DNA of 64,000 bases from Kitagawia praeruptora (Eukaryota; Streptophyta; Magnoliopsida; Apiales; Apiaceae), in contig CM075345.1 of NCBI GenBank assembly GCA_037693485.1, forward strand, positions 77,559,001-77,623,000. Reading direction: 5' to 3'. The translations under genes and the position numbers were made by a program. Positions 1 through 11,568 of the stretch are shown here, piece after piece (within the stretch, counting starts at the first letter, position 1; each line of letters begins with the position of its first letter). The notes beneath the pieces were generated by a model. The model worked only from the letters and a program-made list of their open reading frames with translations, was not told the DNA's origin and searched no databases.

Positions 1-1028
1 TTTTGAGAAACACCAGAGGTTGGTTTCTTTGAAATAATAGGCTGTGGATCAAAATTTGGTTCTTGAATTGTTTCAGAGACTATAATGTTTTGGGCTACTT
101 GGGTAGACACAGGTGGGTTCTCCTCCAATTGAGATTCCTGAGCCATTTCACCACAAAAGAAAGAAGAATTGTAGAGAGTAGGAAGATGAGTTTTAAGAAT
201 TACCTGAACATGATATGGATAATGAATTGCAGGTATTTCATCTAGATTCTTTTCATTGTCCTTCTTTGTAATATCAGAGAAAATTCTCTTTTGCTGTTCA
301 TAAGAAGAAACACAATGTTCTCTACCAAATCTAGTTTCAACATCAGGAACGAAATGGTTAACAAACAATTGCATAAATCTATGATAATAAACCATTTTCC
401 TGTTTTGATCTCTTAACCCAAGTTTAATACTCATCTGACTTAAGATAATATGACCAATGTTGATTACTCTGTCATAAAGCAAACTATAAGCAATATGTGA
501 TGTAACAGAAGTAATTTGCTGAAAAGAACTACATTTGCCAGTAAAACATTTAGCAATTTGATCAAAGTAAAAAGACCATTCCTTTCTAAGAAAAGATCTA
601 TTCAACTGGCTCATGTTATCTAGAGGTCCACTATAACCTAATTCAGACAACATAGTTCTTATATTATCATCAGATGGTACATTCTCATAACTATCAGTAA
701 CAGGTAAGCAAAGTACTGAATTAACAACAGATTCAGTAATGTCAAATGAATCTTGTCCTAAATGTAGAACAATCTTACCTGATTGACTCTGAGTAGAATC
801 AATTACCTCAGCATTCTTCCAAGCTTGTGAAACAGCTACTTGATTAATCTGTGGAGATGCTGTCAATGCATAACTTAATGGTCCATACACCAGAAAGTCC
901 ATGATTGGATGAAAATCAGATGATACTCCTTCCTTGTTGGTAATAGCTGCAACATGATTGTTTGTCATAAAATCAAAGTCACCAAACTTGTAGGCTACTG
1001 ATTTAGGTAATCTTCTCTGAGCTGCCAT
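1..1028 (-). CDS. Extra ORF downstream of pol in element A (env-position ORF), partial
   Basis: ATG at 1028, open without a stop for at least 342 codons to the window edge. It is homologous to the extra ORF of element B (27001 on). Shared features include an SYA-TA-P pattern near residue 55, KEWS near residue 140, a C/S-F-Q/D-x-I/V-T-S stretch, KLG, and TSGVSQ at the left edge. No signal peptide or clear membrane segment is visible. It occupies the position of the env-like gene of Sireviruses, but I see no envelope hallmark, so the function is unknown. Its reading frame runs continuously across the point where B changes frame, so B and not A carries the frameshift. A TATA-like AAATATATTT lies at 1155-1164, about 130 bp upstream. 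Confidence 0.8.
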   Translation of the reverse strand, partial: MAAQRRLPKSVAYKFGDFDFMTNNHVAAITNKEGVSSDFHPIMDFLVYGPLSYALTASPQINQVAVSQAWKNAEVIDSTQSQSGKIVLHLGQDSFDITESVVNSVLCLPVTDSYENVPSDDNIRTMLSELGYSGPLDNMSQLNRSFLRKEWSFYFDQIAKCFTGKCSSFQQITSVTSHIAYSLLYDRVINIGHIILSQMSIKLGLRDQNRKMVYYHRFMQLFVNHFVPDVETRFGREHCVSSYEQQKRIFSDITKKDNEKNLDEIPAIHYPYHVQVILKTHLPTLYNSSFFCGEMAQESQLEENPPVSTQVAQNIIVSETIQEPNFDPQPIISKKPTSGVSQ

Positions 1029-1154
1029 TTTTGATCTGAAAAGAAACTTGAAAAATTCTTGAAATGGATTAGTGATTTTGAAAACTCAAGAGTGATTTTT
1101 GCTTTAGAGAATGTAAAATTAGAGAAAGCAATTACAAGATTAGAGTTTCAAAAC

Positions 1155-1164
1155 AAATATATTT
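1155..1164 (-). promoter_or_regulatory. TATA-like box upstream of the extra ORF of element A
   Basis: AAATATATTT lies about 130 bp upstream of the ATG at 1028. The spacing is close to the TATAAAA-to-ATG distance of the homologous ORF in element B (26885 to 27001). Upstream of it on the minus strand lie several ATCCTGATGA-type motifs (1327-1420 and 2290-2440). The run is palindromic, so its direction rests on position only. Confidence 0.35.
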
Positions 1165-1293
1165 CACAAATCTTTCAGACCACTATCCCACGTTGACACG
1201 TAGATTGACAGGTGTCAGTCCCTGAAAAATGCGGTTACCCACGATTTTTGGAAAATAAAATCCAAAATTGATTTTTCATGAAATAAATCAGGG

Positions 1294-1301
1294 TATAAAT
1301 A
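1294..1301 (+). promoter_or_regulatory. TATA box for a possible antisense transcript in element A
   Basis: A canonical TATAAATA on the plus strand, opposite to element A, 278 bp upstream of the 126-codon plus-strand ORF at 1572. Whether it is used is unknown. Confidence 0.35.
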
Positions 1302-1319
1302 AGCAATACTGATCAGCTT

Positions 1320-2450
1320 CCTTTTCCTGATGACCTCTCATCAAAATAATCACAAAATGTAATGTGATTTAAAAATATAATTTTCAAATCCTGATGGTCA
1401 CACATGAAATCCTGACCAATATCATCAGCGACTTAATATGGAGTTTCCACGTGGCATTTTTCTTTTATCTGAAAAAGAAAATAAACAATTAATCTGAACA
1501 GAAAATCAATTGGTTAGATATTTTCAATATTTCTTGAAACAAGAAATACAGTCTCATGCAATAATTAGCATTTGACTTCATTAAAACTTCCAAGTGACTG
1601 CTCAGCTTCTCACGTCCTTTTTAAAAGAACCAGACGCCTTATGCCATTCTCCAAAACCTTTCAATTTCTTTTCTTCTCAACAATGCTTCTCAAACCAAAA
1701 ATCCCTTCAAACCCATTTTTCAGATTTTTCTCAATCGACGAACATCCTGTTCTTGATCATCTCTTTGAACAAATGACTCTTCTCATCGAACTAATCATGA
1801 ATGGATTGGTTTTCGAAAATATCCAAAGGTTTCTTCTAGAACATCCATCTGTTGGATACAATCTTCCCCTAACCTCCTCAAAACTTGAGGATGAAGAATT
1901 TGGCCGAGAGTCTGAGGTTGATCTTGATGGAGATGCTATTCATTTAAGTTAGCTGCTCTCATTCAAGTCGCCCAGACAAGGAATTCAAGAGCAAATGAGG
2001 CTTTCATCCCCTGATGGATTTCTTGAGATGCTCCTTGTCCTGTTCCTCAGAGTTCATATCAAAGACAAGTATAGAGTAGAAATTTAGACAAAAAGATGAT
2101 GTATTTCATTTCTATGTAAATGATATCTATTAATGAAAATACAGTTTCTTGTTATCCGCTTGTCTTTTGATTTTTGAATGATGTATAAATTATCAGTATG
2201 CAAATATTAAAACTTGCTAGCATAGACTTAACACATCACAGAATCAGATTACTATACAAAGTAAATGTCAGGATCTGAGACAATTTTCATAATCCTGATA
2301 CTGACACAATACTGATGACGTCAGCATCCTGATGACAAATCTAATCCTGATGATTATTAACAAGTCTATCATACTGAAATTTATCAAGGCAATGTGTTAT
2401 AGCTCAAGCATTTAACAATCAAATATAGATCCTGACAGGAATATCAAGTC
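1320..2450. repeat. Dispersed CCTGATGA-type motif cluster in the spacer of element A
   Basis: The short motif ATCCTGATGA, its reverse TCATCAGGAT and close variants occur near 1327, 1390, 1412, 2012, 2298, 2331, 2346 and 2431. The same motif is in the pol coding region (about 4309, 4335, 4370) and in the 5' LTR upstream of its TATA box (about 8646, 8669, 8701, 8819). It is absent as a repeated word from elements B and C. Confidence 0.6.
1572..1952 (+). CDS. Antisense ORF (126 codons) in the spacer between pol and the extra ORF of element A
   Basis: A plus-strand ORF inside the 1.47-kb non-coding spacer of the minus-strand element A. The second methionine (about residue 24, at 1641) may be the real start. 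The N-terminal half is rich in Phe, Pro and Lys. The middle has amphipathic helix-like composition around DHLFEQMTLL, and the C-terminal end is acidic. I do not recognise a family. In favour of coding: it lies opposite non-coding rather than coding sequence, and a TATAAATA lies 278 bp upstream. Against: it is short, and element B has no equivalent because its spacer is only about 510 bp. It could be chance or a captured fragment. Confidence 0.35.
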   Translation: MTSLKLPSDCSASHVLFKRTRRLMPFSKTFQFLFFSTMLLKPKIPSNPFFRFFSIDEHPVLDHLFEQMTLLIELIMNGLVFENIQRFLLEHPSVGYNLPLTSSKLEDEEFGRESEVDLDGDAIHLS

Positions 2451-2497
2451 TATAAGCTAAGAACAACATACCTTGCTACTTTTGCAGATGTTAAAAT

Positions 2498-5400
2498 CTA
2501 AAAATTTAACATTCCTAACTCACTTACTAGTCTACTGAATGTAGTCTCATCAAGTGGTTTAGTTAGAATATCTGCAAGCTGTTTGTCAGTAGGAACAAAA
2601 TGAAGTTTCACTGTACCATTCTCAATATGTTCTCTAATAAAATGATACCTGACATCAATGTGCTTAGTCCTTGAATGTTGAACTGGATTTTCTGCAATTT
2701 TAATAGCACTAGTATTATCACAAAACATAGGAATATTACTAAGTGTCATACCATAATCCATCAACTGATTTTTTATCCAAAGGAGCTGTGCACAACAACT
2801 GCCTGCTGCTATGTACTCAGCTTCTGCAGTTGAGGTTGAAACAGATTGTTGCTTCTTGCTTGCCCAAGAAATCAATCTATTTCCCAAAAATTGACATGTA
2901 CCTGTAGTGCTTTTCCTGTCTATCTTACACCCTGCATAATCAGAGTCTGAATAGCCAATTAGAAAGAAATCAGATTCTCTAGGATACCACAAACCAAGAT
3001 TTGGAGTTCCTTTGAGATATCTAAAAATTCTCTTCACAGCAATTAAATGAGATTCCTTAGGATCACTTTGGAATCTAGCACATAAACAGGTAGAAAACAT
3101 TATATCTGGCCTACTTGCAGTTAGATATAACAATGAGCCTATCATGCCTCTATAACTAGTATTATCCACACTCTTCCCTTTAGGATCAGAGTCTAGTTTA
3201 GTGGCTGTTGCCATGGGTGTTTTTGCAACTGCACAGTCTTGAAAGTCAAACCTTCTTAAAAGATCTTTGATATACTTTGACTGATTAATGAAAATACCAG
3301 TCTCAGTCTGTTTGACCTGCAAGCCTAAGAAATAATTTAGTTCACCCATCATGCTCATCTGATACTTAGACTGCATAAGCTTGCTAAACTTAGCACACAA
3401 CTTTTCATTAGTAGAACCAAAAATAATATCATCAACATAAACTTGAACTAAAAGCAATTCACCTTTTATCTTTCTAAAGAATAGAGTTTTGTCAATTGTA
3501 CCTCTTGTGAAGCCATTTTCAAGAAGAAATTTAGACAAAGTCTCATACCATGCTCTTGGTGCCTGCTTTAGTCCATAGAGTGCCTTGTCAAGTTTGTAGA
3601 CATGATTTGGAAACTTTGGATCAACAAATCCAGGTGGATGTTCTACATACACTTCTTCATCAAGTTTTCCATTTAGAAAAGCACTCTTTACATCCATCTG
3701 GTATACCTTAAATTTTGAATGAGCTGCAAATGCAAGAAACATTCTGATTGCTTCCAATCTTGCTACAGGTGCAAAGGTCTCATCATAATCAATTCCTTCT
3801 TCCTAAGAATAACCCTTGGCCACCAGTCTTGCTTTGTTTCTTACAATCATACCAGATTCATCTAGCTTGTTTCTGAAAACCCATCTTGCACCAACAATAG
3901 ATCTATCTTTAGGTCTTGGTACCAGTTTCCAAACTTTGTTTCTCTCAAACTCATTTAATTCCTCCTGCATTGCAATTACCCAATCAGGATCCTGTAAGGC
4001 TTCTTCAACCTTCTTAGGTTCATTCTTTGAGAGAAAACAACTATACAAGCATTCATTTTGAATTGATCTTCTAGTTCGAACACCACTATTTGGATCACCA
4101 ATTATCAAATCTTCAGTATGATCCTTTGTCCATTTTCTAACAGGTGGTAAATCAACTCTGCTAGTCTCTCCCCCTAAGTTAGTGGTATCTCTTGTAGAAG
4201 AATTCTCTCTACCTTCAAAAACTCTCCTTTGATCAATAGAATCAGTAGATTCCATATTGCTGCTAGTTACTGATCTTTCCTCAGTAGACTCTGAAAGGTC
4301 AGTTCCTGATGGAGTAGATTCTGAAACATCAATTCCTGATGGAATAGACTCTGAAAGACTAGTCTGCTCCTGATGATCACTGTGTTCTCTCTGATTTATT
4401 TGCTCCCCCTCAACAGTAGCATTCCTTTGAGAAGCAATAGAAATTCCTTCTGGAGAACCTTCATCATCACTTGAGAGTATCTCAGAATTCTTCAGATTTT
4501 CAAATTCCAATTTGTCATGGCTTTCATCAGTTTGCAAAATTCCAAATTTCTTATCATCAAATGCAACATGAATTGATTCCATAACAATGTGAGTTCTGAG
4601 ATTATAAAGTTTGAAGGCCTTAGATGCTGAGTATCCTAGAAAAATTGCTTCATCCGATTTGGCTTCAAATTTTCCAAGTTGTTCTGGATGAACTTTTAGG
4701 ACATAGCATTTGCATCCAAAGATGTGAAAATATTTCACACTTGGTTTCTTTCCTTTGATCATCTCATAGGGAGTTTTTCCATGACTATTTACCAAGGTAC
4801 AGTTCTGAGTGAAACATGCAGTGTTAATAGCTTCTGCCCAAAAGTAGGTTGGAAGTTTTGCATCTGCAAGCATGGTTCTTGCTGCCTCTATGAGAGTCCT
4901 GTTCTTTCTTTCCACTACACCATTTTGCTGAGGTGTACCAGGTGCAGAAAACTGTGGAGTGATTCCATTGTCTGCACAAAACCCCTCCATTGTAGAATTC
5001 TTGAATTCTGTACCATTGTCACTCCTAAGTACTTTGACTTTGTACTCAGAGTTATTCTGAATATTCTTGATGAGTTCAATGATTTGCTGAGGAGCTTCAT
5101 CCTTCTTGTGTAGAAAGAACACCCATGTGAACCTTGTGAAATCATCCACCATAACTAGAGCATATCTTTTCTTGCTGATAGACATAATGTTTACTGGACC
5201 AAACAGATCAAGATGTAGCATGTGAAATGGTTCAGTAATTGAATTTTCAGTCTTGCTCTTGAAAGTGGTTCTTCTCTGCTTTCCAAGCTGACATGCATCA
5301 CAAAGTCCATCTTGCACAAAATTTGCCTGAGGTAGGCCTCTCACCAAATTGTGTTTAACAAGTTGATTAAGCTTCTTGAAATTAAGATGTGAGAGCTTCT

Positions 5401-5830
5401 TGTGCCAATTCCAGCTTTCATCATTTGTTGCTTTGTTGTAGAGACATCTAACAATTCCTTTAGATGTATCACTTAAGCTGGCTTCATATATGTTACCATG
5501 TCTTTGACCAGTTAGAACAATGTCTCCATTCTGCATATTCAAGACTTTGCATCCTTCTCTGTCAAAGATTGATTTGTAACCTTTATCACCCAGTTGACTT
5601 ATGCTTAAAAGAGTATGTTTCAAGCCTTCAACCAGTGCTACATTTTCTATGATGACATTCCCCAAAATAATTGAGCCATATCCCAGAGTTTCTCCTTTGT
5701 TGCCATCTCCAAAAGATATTACTGGGCCAGCTTTCCTCTCAAACTTTGTAAGCAGGGATTTCTTTCCAGTCATATGTCCAGAGCATCCACTGTCCAAGAT
5801 AATTGAATGCTTCTTTCCTGTGCCCTGCAA
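2498..5830 (-). pseudogene. pol: Element A pol: protease-integrase-RT-RNase H, one nonsense codon
   Basis: Two ORFs in the same frame (3803-5830 and 2498-3757) are separated by an in-frame TAG at 3803-3805, in a conserved stretch just before the RT core. Protease: DSG near residue 14. Integrase: HHCC zinc finger ending CDACQLGKQ, catalytic D in LHLDLFGPVN, D in LRSDNGTEF, E in NGVVERKN. A low-complexity Ser/Glu/Thr linker follows and contains copies of the CCTGATGG motif. RT: YVDDIIFGS at about 3430. RNase H: TAEAEYIAAGSCCAQ. Pol is in the -1 frame relative to gag. Otherwise well preserved, which suggests a fairly young copy. Confidence 0.92.
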
Positions 5831-5862
5831 ACAAAAAGTAACTAGTTAGAATTTTTTAGGAC
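5825..5862 (-). other. Intron-like gag/pol junction of element A (38 nt)
   Basis: gag ends in TAG just upstream of pol, and pol is in the -1 frame. Between them a GT follows TGG at 5862 and a pyrimidine-rich GTTTGCAG ends at 5825. Removing these 38 nt would place gag and pol in one frame. The same geometry exists in element B (11551-11591, 41 nt). The length is below the usual plant intron minimum, so this may be a recoding site or chance. Confidence 0.35.
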
Positions 5863-8133
5863 CCAACTTTGATTGGATCCTTTCTTACTAGATTTAGAGA
5901 CAACAGACTTTGAAGATTTTGCATTTATTTTACCTGTTGCAGAGTCAACTTTAGACTCTGATCTCACAAACTGTTTGTGACTAGGAGTTTCAGATTTCAA
6001 AGAATAATAGTCATAATATAGTTCATGATATTCTCTACACATGTAAATGGAATGAAGTAAACTACCACAATGATAACAAGCTTTTTGTGGTTGGTATTGA
6101 ATTTTCTGAGTCTTGGGGAATCTGGACTCAGTTTTCCAAGAAGGTTTTTGATTGCAGACTAGGGCCAAATGATTATGATTTCCACACTTATAGCATTTTT
6201 TCCTAGGTGCATCAGGTACATTCTTGTAATTATTCTCTTTGTTAATACCTTCTTTTCCATTCCTATTTCTTTTGATCTTGCTAGACTCTGAAAGACCATC
6301 TAATCTCTGTTTCAACTGAGACTTAGACAGAAACCCTATGTTTACATTCTTAGGTTTCTCTAACACTTTCTCATCTGAATAACTATTGTTAATCCTTTTG
6401 TGTACAACAGGGGTACCTTTTGAATCAACAAATTTAACATGATTAGGTTCAGAAACAATTTTCTTACCTTCAGATTTAGATGTGTTAGCTTCTACCTTAC
6501 TATCATCATTGACAATAGCTACTTTTTCTTCTTGTCTAGCCTTATCAAAACCTAAACCATTAACCTTACCACGAATTCCACTCTCACAGATTTCTATTGT
6601 CTTCTTACTGGAATTGTTAATGGTCTTAATCACATCTCTCTCTTCTTCTAGTTCTTTTCTGACATAGTCATAAGCCTCAAGAATTACACTATAATCATGC
6701 TTAGCTTTATCAGAACTCAACTTGTATTCTTCCATTTGAATTAATTCAGATTCAAGAAAATTATTTCTATCAACTAATTTATCATTCTTAACCTTAAGTT
6801 CATCTCTTTCACAAGTAAGAATTCTAAAATTAGTCATAAGATTTTTAAACTCAGCATGGATAGATCTAATTTCATCAGAATTTAAGCTATCAAATGAATC
6901 AAGAGAGTGAAGTGATACCTTAACAGAGGATGGAGAAATTTTCTTTGGAGATCCAGGTTTGTCTGAACTATTGGCCATCAATGCAATGTTGTCATAATCC
7001 AATTCATCTTCAGAGTCACTGGAATCAGCCCAATCCTTCTGTGTGACCATAAGTGCATTACCCTTTCCTGAATTCCTAGGCTTCTTACACTCACTAGCAA
7101 AGTGTCCAAGCTCGCTGCAGTTAAAGCACTTGATCTTGGCCTTATCAAGCTTGACAATTGTACTTTTGCTTTTGTCACTCTTCTTCTCCTCCTTCTTTTG
7201 AAAAGGTCCTTTGCTAAATCTTCTCCTGTTGAATTTTCCTTTCTTGAAAGCTTTAGCAAACATAGCAAAGAGTTCTTGCATCTCAGATTCAGAATCATTA
7301 TTGTCAGAGTCCATATCAGTAGTCTCTGACTCAGAACTTTCTTTGCTTTTCTTCTTCCTTGAATTTTTTACAGCAATCTCTTCATGCTGTTCTTCAGGAA
7401 GCTTCTTAACTTCAGATTGAGCAGTAAGTGCAATAGTCTTCATCTTTCCTTCACTCCTGCTCTTCTTCTACTGCTTGTCAAGTTCATAAGCTCTCAATTT
7501 TCCATATACTGCCTCTAATGAAATCTCATCCAGATCATTAGCTTCCTCAATTGCAGATATCTTCTCATTGTAGAAATCAGGCAAAGCTTTCATGAACTTT
7601 GTATTCATGTCCTCCAAGTCGTAATATTTACCATGCATGGCCATCTCATTGATGAGTTTTGTAAACCTATCAAAGGTATCAGTAAGTGACTCACCAGACT
7701 TGGATTCAAAGTACTCATACTGTTGTATAAGTAATGTCCTCATATTCTTCCTGACAGGCTTAGTTCCTTCACAGTGAACCTTAAGATTGTCCCATATATC
7801 CTTAGCAGTTTTACAAGAGAGAACATAGTTAGTGAGAACAGAATCAAGACTGTTGAATAATATGTTTCTCACTTTAGCATCTTTGAGAGCATTCTCCTTG
7901 TCCTTATCTGACCATTCAGATTTTGGCTTCTCTGCTGTATGTTCTGGAACAACCACACCATCAACAGTTGCTTGTCCAACGATCTTTGTTGGAACAAAAG
8001 GTCCATCTCTGATTCTGTCAAGATAATCAGGATCTGTTGCTTCCAGATGATGCAACATCTTTACTTCCCATAGAGTATATTCGTTTCTCTTGAGCATAGG
8101 AATTTTAGTATTCCCATCCTTGTAACCAGACAT
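5842..8133 (-). pseudogene. gag: Element A gag with three zinc knuckles, one nonsense codon
   Basis: ATG at 8133. The N-terminal half (7468-8133) has the Copia gag (UBN2-type) pattern with W-x-VK near residue 24 and LLIQQYE near residue 138. An in-frame TAG at 7468-7470 ends it, and the frame then stays open from 7443 to 5842. The second half carries a knuckle CFNCSELGHFASEC, a long Lys/Glu/Ser coiled-coil-like stretch, and two further knuckle-like motifs (CYKCGNHNHLALVC, CYHCGSLLHSIYMC). Gag packages the RNA and forms the particle. The long C-terminal extension with extra knuckles is typical of Sirevirus gag. Confidence 0.88.
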
Positions 8134-8164
8134 GATTGCAGATCTTTATGATTATTCGAAATCA

Positions 8165-8182
8165 ACCTGCTCTGATACCAAT
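8165..8182 (-). other. Primer-binding site of element A (initiator tRNA-Met)
   Basis: On the minus strand TGGTATCAGAGCAGG directly follows the 5' LTR, complementary to the 3' end of plant initiator tRNA-Met. Confidence 0.93.
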
Positions 8183-8888
8183 TGTTAACTCGAATAACTT
8201 GTAGAAGGGGGGGTTGAATACAAGTTATATAATCGTGTCTGATTTTTACTTGATTATATGAACAAGAATAAACGAATGAATCAAACTCTTGTTTGTATTA
8301 ATAAGATCAAATACAAACTCTACCAAAGGTGTACAATACCTTTAGCAGCTGCTGACAATACAAATATCTCTCTGTTTGTTTCGAACTCTCGAATACAAAC
8401 CTTATACAGAGCTACGCACATTAACTAGTTCGACTCACGCTCTTTACAATGATATTGAGAGAGTATTTATAATGCTACCTATCAACTAATAACAGAAAGA
8501 TATAATCTATACATGACAATGTTCTGCCTTCTAGTCGATAGTTTCCTTCAATAGAAAACTCTTTCCTTCATAATGTCTTCTTGCTTGTTCTTCAAACAAC
8601 GATCCTGTTTTATAGCACTTGCCAGTTTCTGTAGTATCTATAATGACATCATCAGTAACATGACTGATATCAGGATCAACCATCAGTATTGGACCGTCAT
8701 CAGGATTTGCTCTCTGTTCCTGACATGTAGTCTCCGATACACTGTTCATTCCTGACTAAACTATACAGATAACTGTTTTACACATAAAACCTATATACAG
8801 TGCTAAATCCTTTATAAGATCAGGATTACAAGAAGTATAATATGTAAATTATATTCTTAACATCACAACTTATGAATTATTCCTAACA
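8183..8888 (-). repeat. 5' LTR of element A (706 bp)
   Basis: On the minus strand it starts TGTTAGGAAT and ends AGTTAACA, with an inverted TGTTA/TAACA terminus. A TATA box (ATTATAAATA) lies at about 8465-8476 on the minus strand. Upstream of it (8640-8830) are the CATCAGGAT-type motifs. The short ORF 8531-8749 is an accident within the LTR. Confidence 0.9.
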
Positions 8889-9100
8889 GTACATTTGTAT
8901 CACAGAGTTTTCTTCGAATAAAAGTCTCAGGTGGTACATTTAACCACCTGATTTTTTATGTGTTTGTGAACCATTTCTTATTCAGCAATTATTTCCTTAT
9001 AGATTTCTATGGTTTTTATCAGAAATTTATAATTATCAAGAATTGTATTCAACCCCCCCCCCCTTCTACAATTATACAAGTGTGTAATCTGGGAATAACA
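8889..9100 (+). repeat. 3' part of the 5' LTR of element B
   Basis: Matches 32486-32695 of the 3' LTR with about four substitutions and a length change in the C-tract, and ends in GGAATAACA. The first approximately 780 bp are displaced left of the window by the insertion of A. Confidence 0.92.
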
Positions 9101-9102
9101 AT

Positions 9103-9117
9103 TGGTATCAGAGCAAG
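9103..9117 (+). other. Primer-binding site of element B (initiator tRNA-Met)
   Basis: TGGTATCAGAGCA two bases after the LTR end. Confidence 0.93.
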
Positions 9118-9129
9118 CTTCTAATATAT

Positions 9130-11568
9130 TTGAAGTTTAAAGATCAACACACTTCCAACATGTCTAAGAAGGATTATGGAGTGAAGATACCGATTCTTGA
9201 TAGAGAAAATTACTTTCACTGGAAAGTAAAAATGCGTCTAGATCTCATGTCTATTGATGAAGGTTTTGTAGATTGCATTGAGAAGGGTCCTCATGTTCCA
9301 ATGAAGGCTTCTTCAAGAGTTGGTCTTGCTGCAGATGCACCAGACACTTACATTCCAAAACCTGTTTCTGAGTGGAGTACCGAGGATGTTGCAGAAGTCC
9401 ACAAAGATAAAAAGACCATGAATATTCTGTTTAATGGCTTAGAAACAGACATGGTTGACAATGTTATCAACTGTACTACCTCCAAGGAAGTATGGGACAT
9501 TGTTCAAACCCTTTGTGAAGGTACAAAACAGGTAAGGGAAAACAAGATGCAGCTACTGATCCAACAGTATGAGCACTTCCATTTCAAGAATGGAGAGACA
9601 TTGAATGACACATTCAGTAGATTTCAAAAGCTACTGAATGTCTTGAAACTGTATGGAAGAATGTACCAAGTGAAAGATTCTAATCTCAAATTTCTGAGAT
9701 CACTGCCCAAAGAGTGGAAGCCTATGACTGTTTCTCTAAGAAACACTCAAGAGTACAAGTCATTTACTCTTGAAAGGCTCTATGGAACTTTAAAGACATA
9801 TGAACTAGAAATGGAGCAGGATAAAGAAATTGAGAAGGCCCAAAAGAAAAGTGGGTCAGTTGCACTTTTTGCCAACTTGGAGCAGAAGGAGGAAAAGAGG
9901 ACTGAAGCTGCTAAATCTACACCAAACAGGGAGGTTTGTGAAGGTAGAGCAGAATCAAGCAAAAGTAAGGAAAAGGTGTCTGAAGAAATGAGTGTCCTTC
10001 AGCAAGATGAATTGGATGAGATAGATGAGCATTTAGCCTTTCTATCTAGGAGATTCTCTAAGCTAAAATTCAGAAGAAACTCTGGGGTGGCCAAGCCATT
10101 TAACAAGGATTTTTCTACAAGCAACTATGTGGATAAATCCAAAATTAAATGCTACAATTGTGGAATTGCTGGTCACATGATAAGTGAATGCAGGAAGCCT
10201 AGATCAGAGAACAAGGGAAAGCCAACTAAAACTGTTGACTACAAGAAGAAATATTTTGATCTTCTCAGACAGAAAGGAAAGGCATTCATGACCCAAGAGT
10301 ATGACTAGGCTACTGTTGGAAATCATTCTGATGATGATGCTGAGTTTGTCAACCTTGCATTAATGGCTGATTCTGAGCAGGAAGCAAGTTCAGCTAGCAA
10401 TCAGGTATTTTCTACTAATCTCTCTGAGCTCACCAAAGAGGAATGCAATAGTGTTATAGATGAAATGTCTACTGAACTATATCACTTGAGTGTTACTCTT
10501 AAATCACTTACTAAAGAGAACAATAGGATTAAAGAATCTAATCAGTTTTTAAGTGATAGAAATGCAGTTCTAGAAATTCAATTTCTAGAATTTGAGAAAA
10601 TGAGAGTTGATTGCAATAATGCTAAAAGTGAACTTGAAGCTGTGTTAAAAAGAGAACTGATTTTAAGAGACCAGCTTGAAAAAGAACAAGGGATAATTGC
10701 TAAATTTCAAAGTTGTAGGAATATTTCTCAAAACATAATAGAAGTCCAGGGAATAGAATCATTTGTGAGGGATACCTGGACTTAAAAGAAAAAGGAGCTA
10801 GAACCTTGCCTTGAGGATCTAGAGACTATTTGTGAATCAACGGATAGTGATCATCCGTTGACAGATGAACCATCAACGGATGAGAGGTATCCGTCGACTA
10901 ACAAAAAGTCTGTTAGTAAGAAGGAACTCAAGAAACTGAATAATCAGTATGGTCCAGTAGCCAAGAACTTTGTCTCTGGTGAAAGTAGCCAAACCAAATC
11001 AAGTGAGAAGGCTAAGGCAGGTGATTTACTTAACAAAAAGGCTGTTGGTAAATCAGTTAATGAAAAGGTAGAGACTGAGGGTAAAAAGAAAAAGAATAGA
11101 AATGGTAAGATAGGCATTAACAAGAAAAACAATTATTCTCCTGACAAGTTTGCTCCTAGGAAAACTTGTGGTAATTACAATAGTGTCAATCACCTATCTT
11201 CTAATTGCAAGTCTGTTAAAAGGACTCCTATTCATGTACCTCAATCTATGCCAAGTATGCCTACAATGCCTGTTATGCCTGGTTTGTATCAGAATGCTAA
11301 TTTTTCAAATCCATATGTGAACATGCCATATGTATCTAATCCTTATTTTCAATCTGTGAATATGCCACAAATGTCATGGAGCATTCCTAGCATGGATAAT
11401 ATGTATGCCAATTTTCCACAAATGCATGCATCAAATATTTATGCAAATGAGCATCTGTCAAAACCTATCACTCAAGCATCTACACCCAAAGTGAAGATTG
11501 CTAAAAGTGTAAAACCAAAGGCTAACAAGAAAGGACCCAAGGAAACTTGGGTACCAAAATCAATTTGA
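9130..11568 (+). pseudogene. gag: Element B gag, two nonsense codons
   Basis: The likely start is ATG 9160 (MSKKDYGVKIP); the frame also holds an ATG at 9130. The order is a UBN2-type gag domain (W-KVKM near residue 22, LLIQQYEHF near 140), a Lys/Glu-rich segment and the knuckle CYNCGIAGHMISEC (about 10150-10195). One frame runs to 11568 but is cut by TAG at 10306-10308 and TAA at 10783-10785. The part after 10363 is coiled-coil-like and then very basic, ending in a Met/Pro/Asn-rich repeat-like tract. Copies of the TCAACGGATA motif are embedded in the coding sequence at 10837-10899. Confidence 0.87.
10837..10899 (+). repeat. TCAACGGAT motif cluster inside gag of element B
   Basis: Four copies, two direct and two inverted: TCAACGGATA 10837, ATCCGTTGA near 10853, TCAACGGATG 10873, ATCCGTCGA near 10890. 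The cluster encodes a Ser/Thr/Asp/Pro-rich stretch. Confidence 0.8.

Larger units (their letters stand above)
1..8888 (-). mobile_element. Element A: Sirevirus-like Ty1/Copia retrotransposon, 3' end beyond the window
   Basis: Read on the minus strand the order is 5' LTR (8183-8888), tRNA-Met primer-binding site, gag with several zinc knuckles, protease, integrase, RT, RNase H, a 1.47-kb spacer, then an extra ORF that leaves the window at position 1. The order PR-IN-RT-RH defines Ty1/Copia. A long gag plus an extra ORF after pol is the known Sirevirus arrangement. The sequence right of its LTR (8889 on) matches the inside of element B's 3' LTR from 32486, so A inserted into B's 5' LTR. The predicted target duplication is GTACA, but the left copy is outside the window. 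Two nonsense codons (gag, RT) make this copy defective. Confidence 0.9.

Noticed and set aside
8531..8749. 72-codon minus-strand ORF
   Set aside because: Lies in the LTR of element A over its motif repeats; no coding signal.
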